Below are positions 63,763 through 64,000 of a DNA stretch of 64,000 nt, in pieces (positions within the stretch are counted from its first letter, which is position 1; each line of letters starts with the position of its first letter). This DNA is from Alphaproteobacteria bacterium. GTDB taxonomy: Bacteria; Pseudomonadota; Alphaproteobacteria; Micavibrionales; Micavibrionaceae. The notes under the pieces were generated by a model. That model had not been told where the DNA came from, searched no databases, and worked only from the letters and a program-made list of their open reading frames with translations. The position numbers and the translations under genes were made by a program. Location: contig QKCR01000022.1 of NCBI GenBank assembly GCA_003245575.1, forward strand, positions 1 through 64,000, in the 5' to 3' direction.

Positions 63763-63811
63763 TCACCTTATAGATAGCTGCTGGTTAAAATACAAGAACA
63801 GGTTTTTTATC

Positions 63812-64000
63812 GTGAAACGTATCGGTATTTATCCCGGGACTTTTGACCCGATTACCAAAGGGCATCTCCATATTATCCAGCGGGCCAGCCATCTGGTTGA
63901 CCATGTGATTGTGGCGGTTGCCGGAAATCAGAAGAAGAATCCCTTGTTTACTGCGGATGAGCGCGTGGACATGGTGCGTCAGGATATAGAGAATCTCTAT
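63812..64000 (+). CDS. coaD: Phosphopantetheine adenylyltransferase (partial)
   Basis: The N-terminal 63 residues of CoaD, which makes dephospho-CoA. The nucleotidyltransferase motif [19 protein letters not shown] contains the TxGH-type HxGH variant (TKGH), followed by [20 protein letters not shown] and RVDMVRQDI. The start is GTG 63812, with ACAGG upstream. The gene is cut off by the end of the window. Confidence 0.95.
   Translation, partial: MKRIGIYPGTFDPITKGHLHIIQRASHLVDHVIVAVAGNQKKNPLFTADERVDMVRQDIENLY

Overview
The window looks like chromosomal DNA of a moderately AT-rich Gram-negative alphaproteobacterium. The evidence is the CtrA-pathway phosphotransferase ChpT, the CpdR receiver, a CtrA-type box (TTAA-N7-TTAA) upstream of a Flp pilin gene, an FtsZ with a long linker and a [13 protein letters not shown] tail, three-subunit PntAA/PntAB/PntB, ETF-ubiquinone oxidoreductase, and a C-minus RpmJ. 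Several genes lack close textbook counterparts. A Micavibrio-like or other low-GC alphaproteobacterial lineage is plausible, but order-level placement is inference. Layout, left to right. (1) 1-8.6 kb: lpxC, bamD, recN, two tandem proline-iminopeptidase-like hydrolases and ligA, all on the + strand; this is the usual run downstream of ftsZ in alphaproteobacteria, but ftsZ is not next to it here. (2) 8.6-13.2 kb: a small conserved protein, a lysophospholipase-like hydrolase and chpT on the - strand, divergent from a PodJ-like polarity protein (coiled coil, one membrane segment, SEL1 repeats, peptidoglycan-binding domain). (3) 13.2-26.7 kb: ispE, a TPR lipoprotein, ETF-QO, a cysteine-free uracil-DNA-glycosylase homologue, a lytic transglycosylase, hisN, an ABC exporter, a protein with a RelA/SpoT-like fold, ndk, a HAD phosphatase and small unknowns. 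(4) 26.8-33.9 kb: an OmpA-domain protein, the pnt operon, a degenerate EAL protein, rpmJ (41 aa), mreB and marC. (5) 34.1-45 kb: a Tad/Flp pilus locus (flp, cpaA, cpaB, cpaC, cpaD, cpaE, cpaF, tadB, tadC), with tadD and a PF13629-type protein convergent to it. (6) 45-46.1 kb: a very AT-rich orphan gene beside tRNA-Val(GAC), with a 12-bp copy of the tRNA 3' region, which suggests an old integration scar. (7) 46.1-51.8 kb: cpdR, a glycosyltransferase, an exported beta-propeller-like protein, rluD, a membrane protein ending in a 13-bp tandem repeat, and an iron-regulated-looking islet: a Cys-rich 71-aa protein behind a 36-bp Fur-type palindrome, a small lipoprotein and its possible truncated paralogue. 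(8) 52-59.4 kb: ddl, ftsQ and ftsA, then a reverse three-gene operon (DUF2269, DUF4166, saccharopine-dehydrogenase-like), then ftsZ. (9) 59.4-64 kb: a reverse operon of two rRNA/RNA methyltransferases, a DUF3142 protein and a large exported repeat protein, then the start of coaD. Functionally the window combines envelope growth and division (lpxC, bamD, ddl, ftsQAZ, mreB, slt), polarity and cell-cycle control (chpT, cpdR, PodJ-like), and a surface pilus that the CtrA box ties to the same cell-cycle circuit. The most unusual items are the Fur-boxed Cys-rich peptide, the residue-stripped UDG homologue, the RelA/SpoT-fold protein, the tRNA-end duplication, and the separation of ftsA from ftsZ by an antisense operon.
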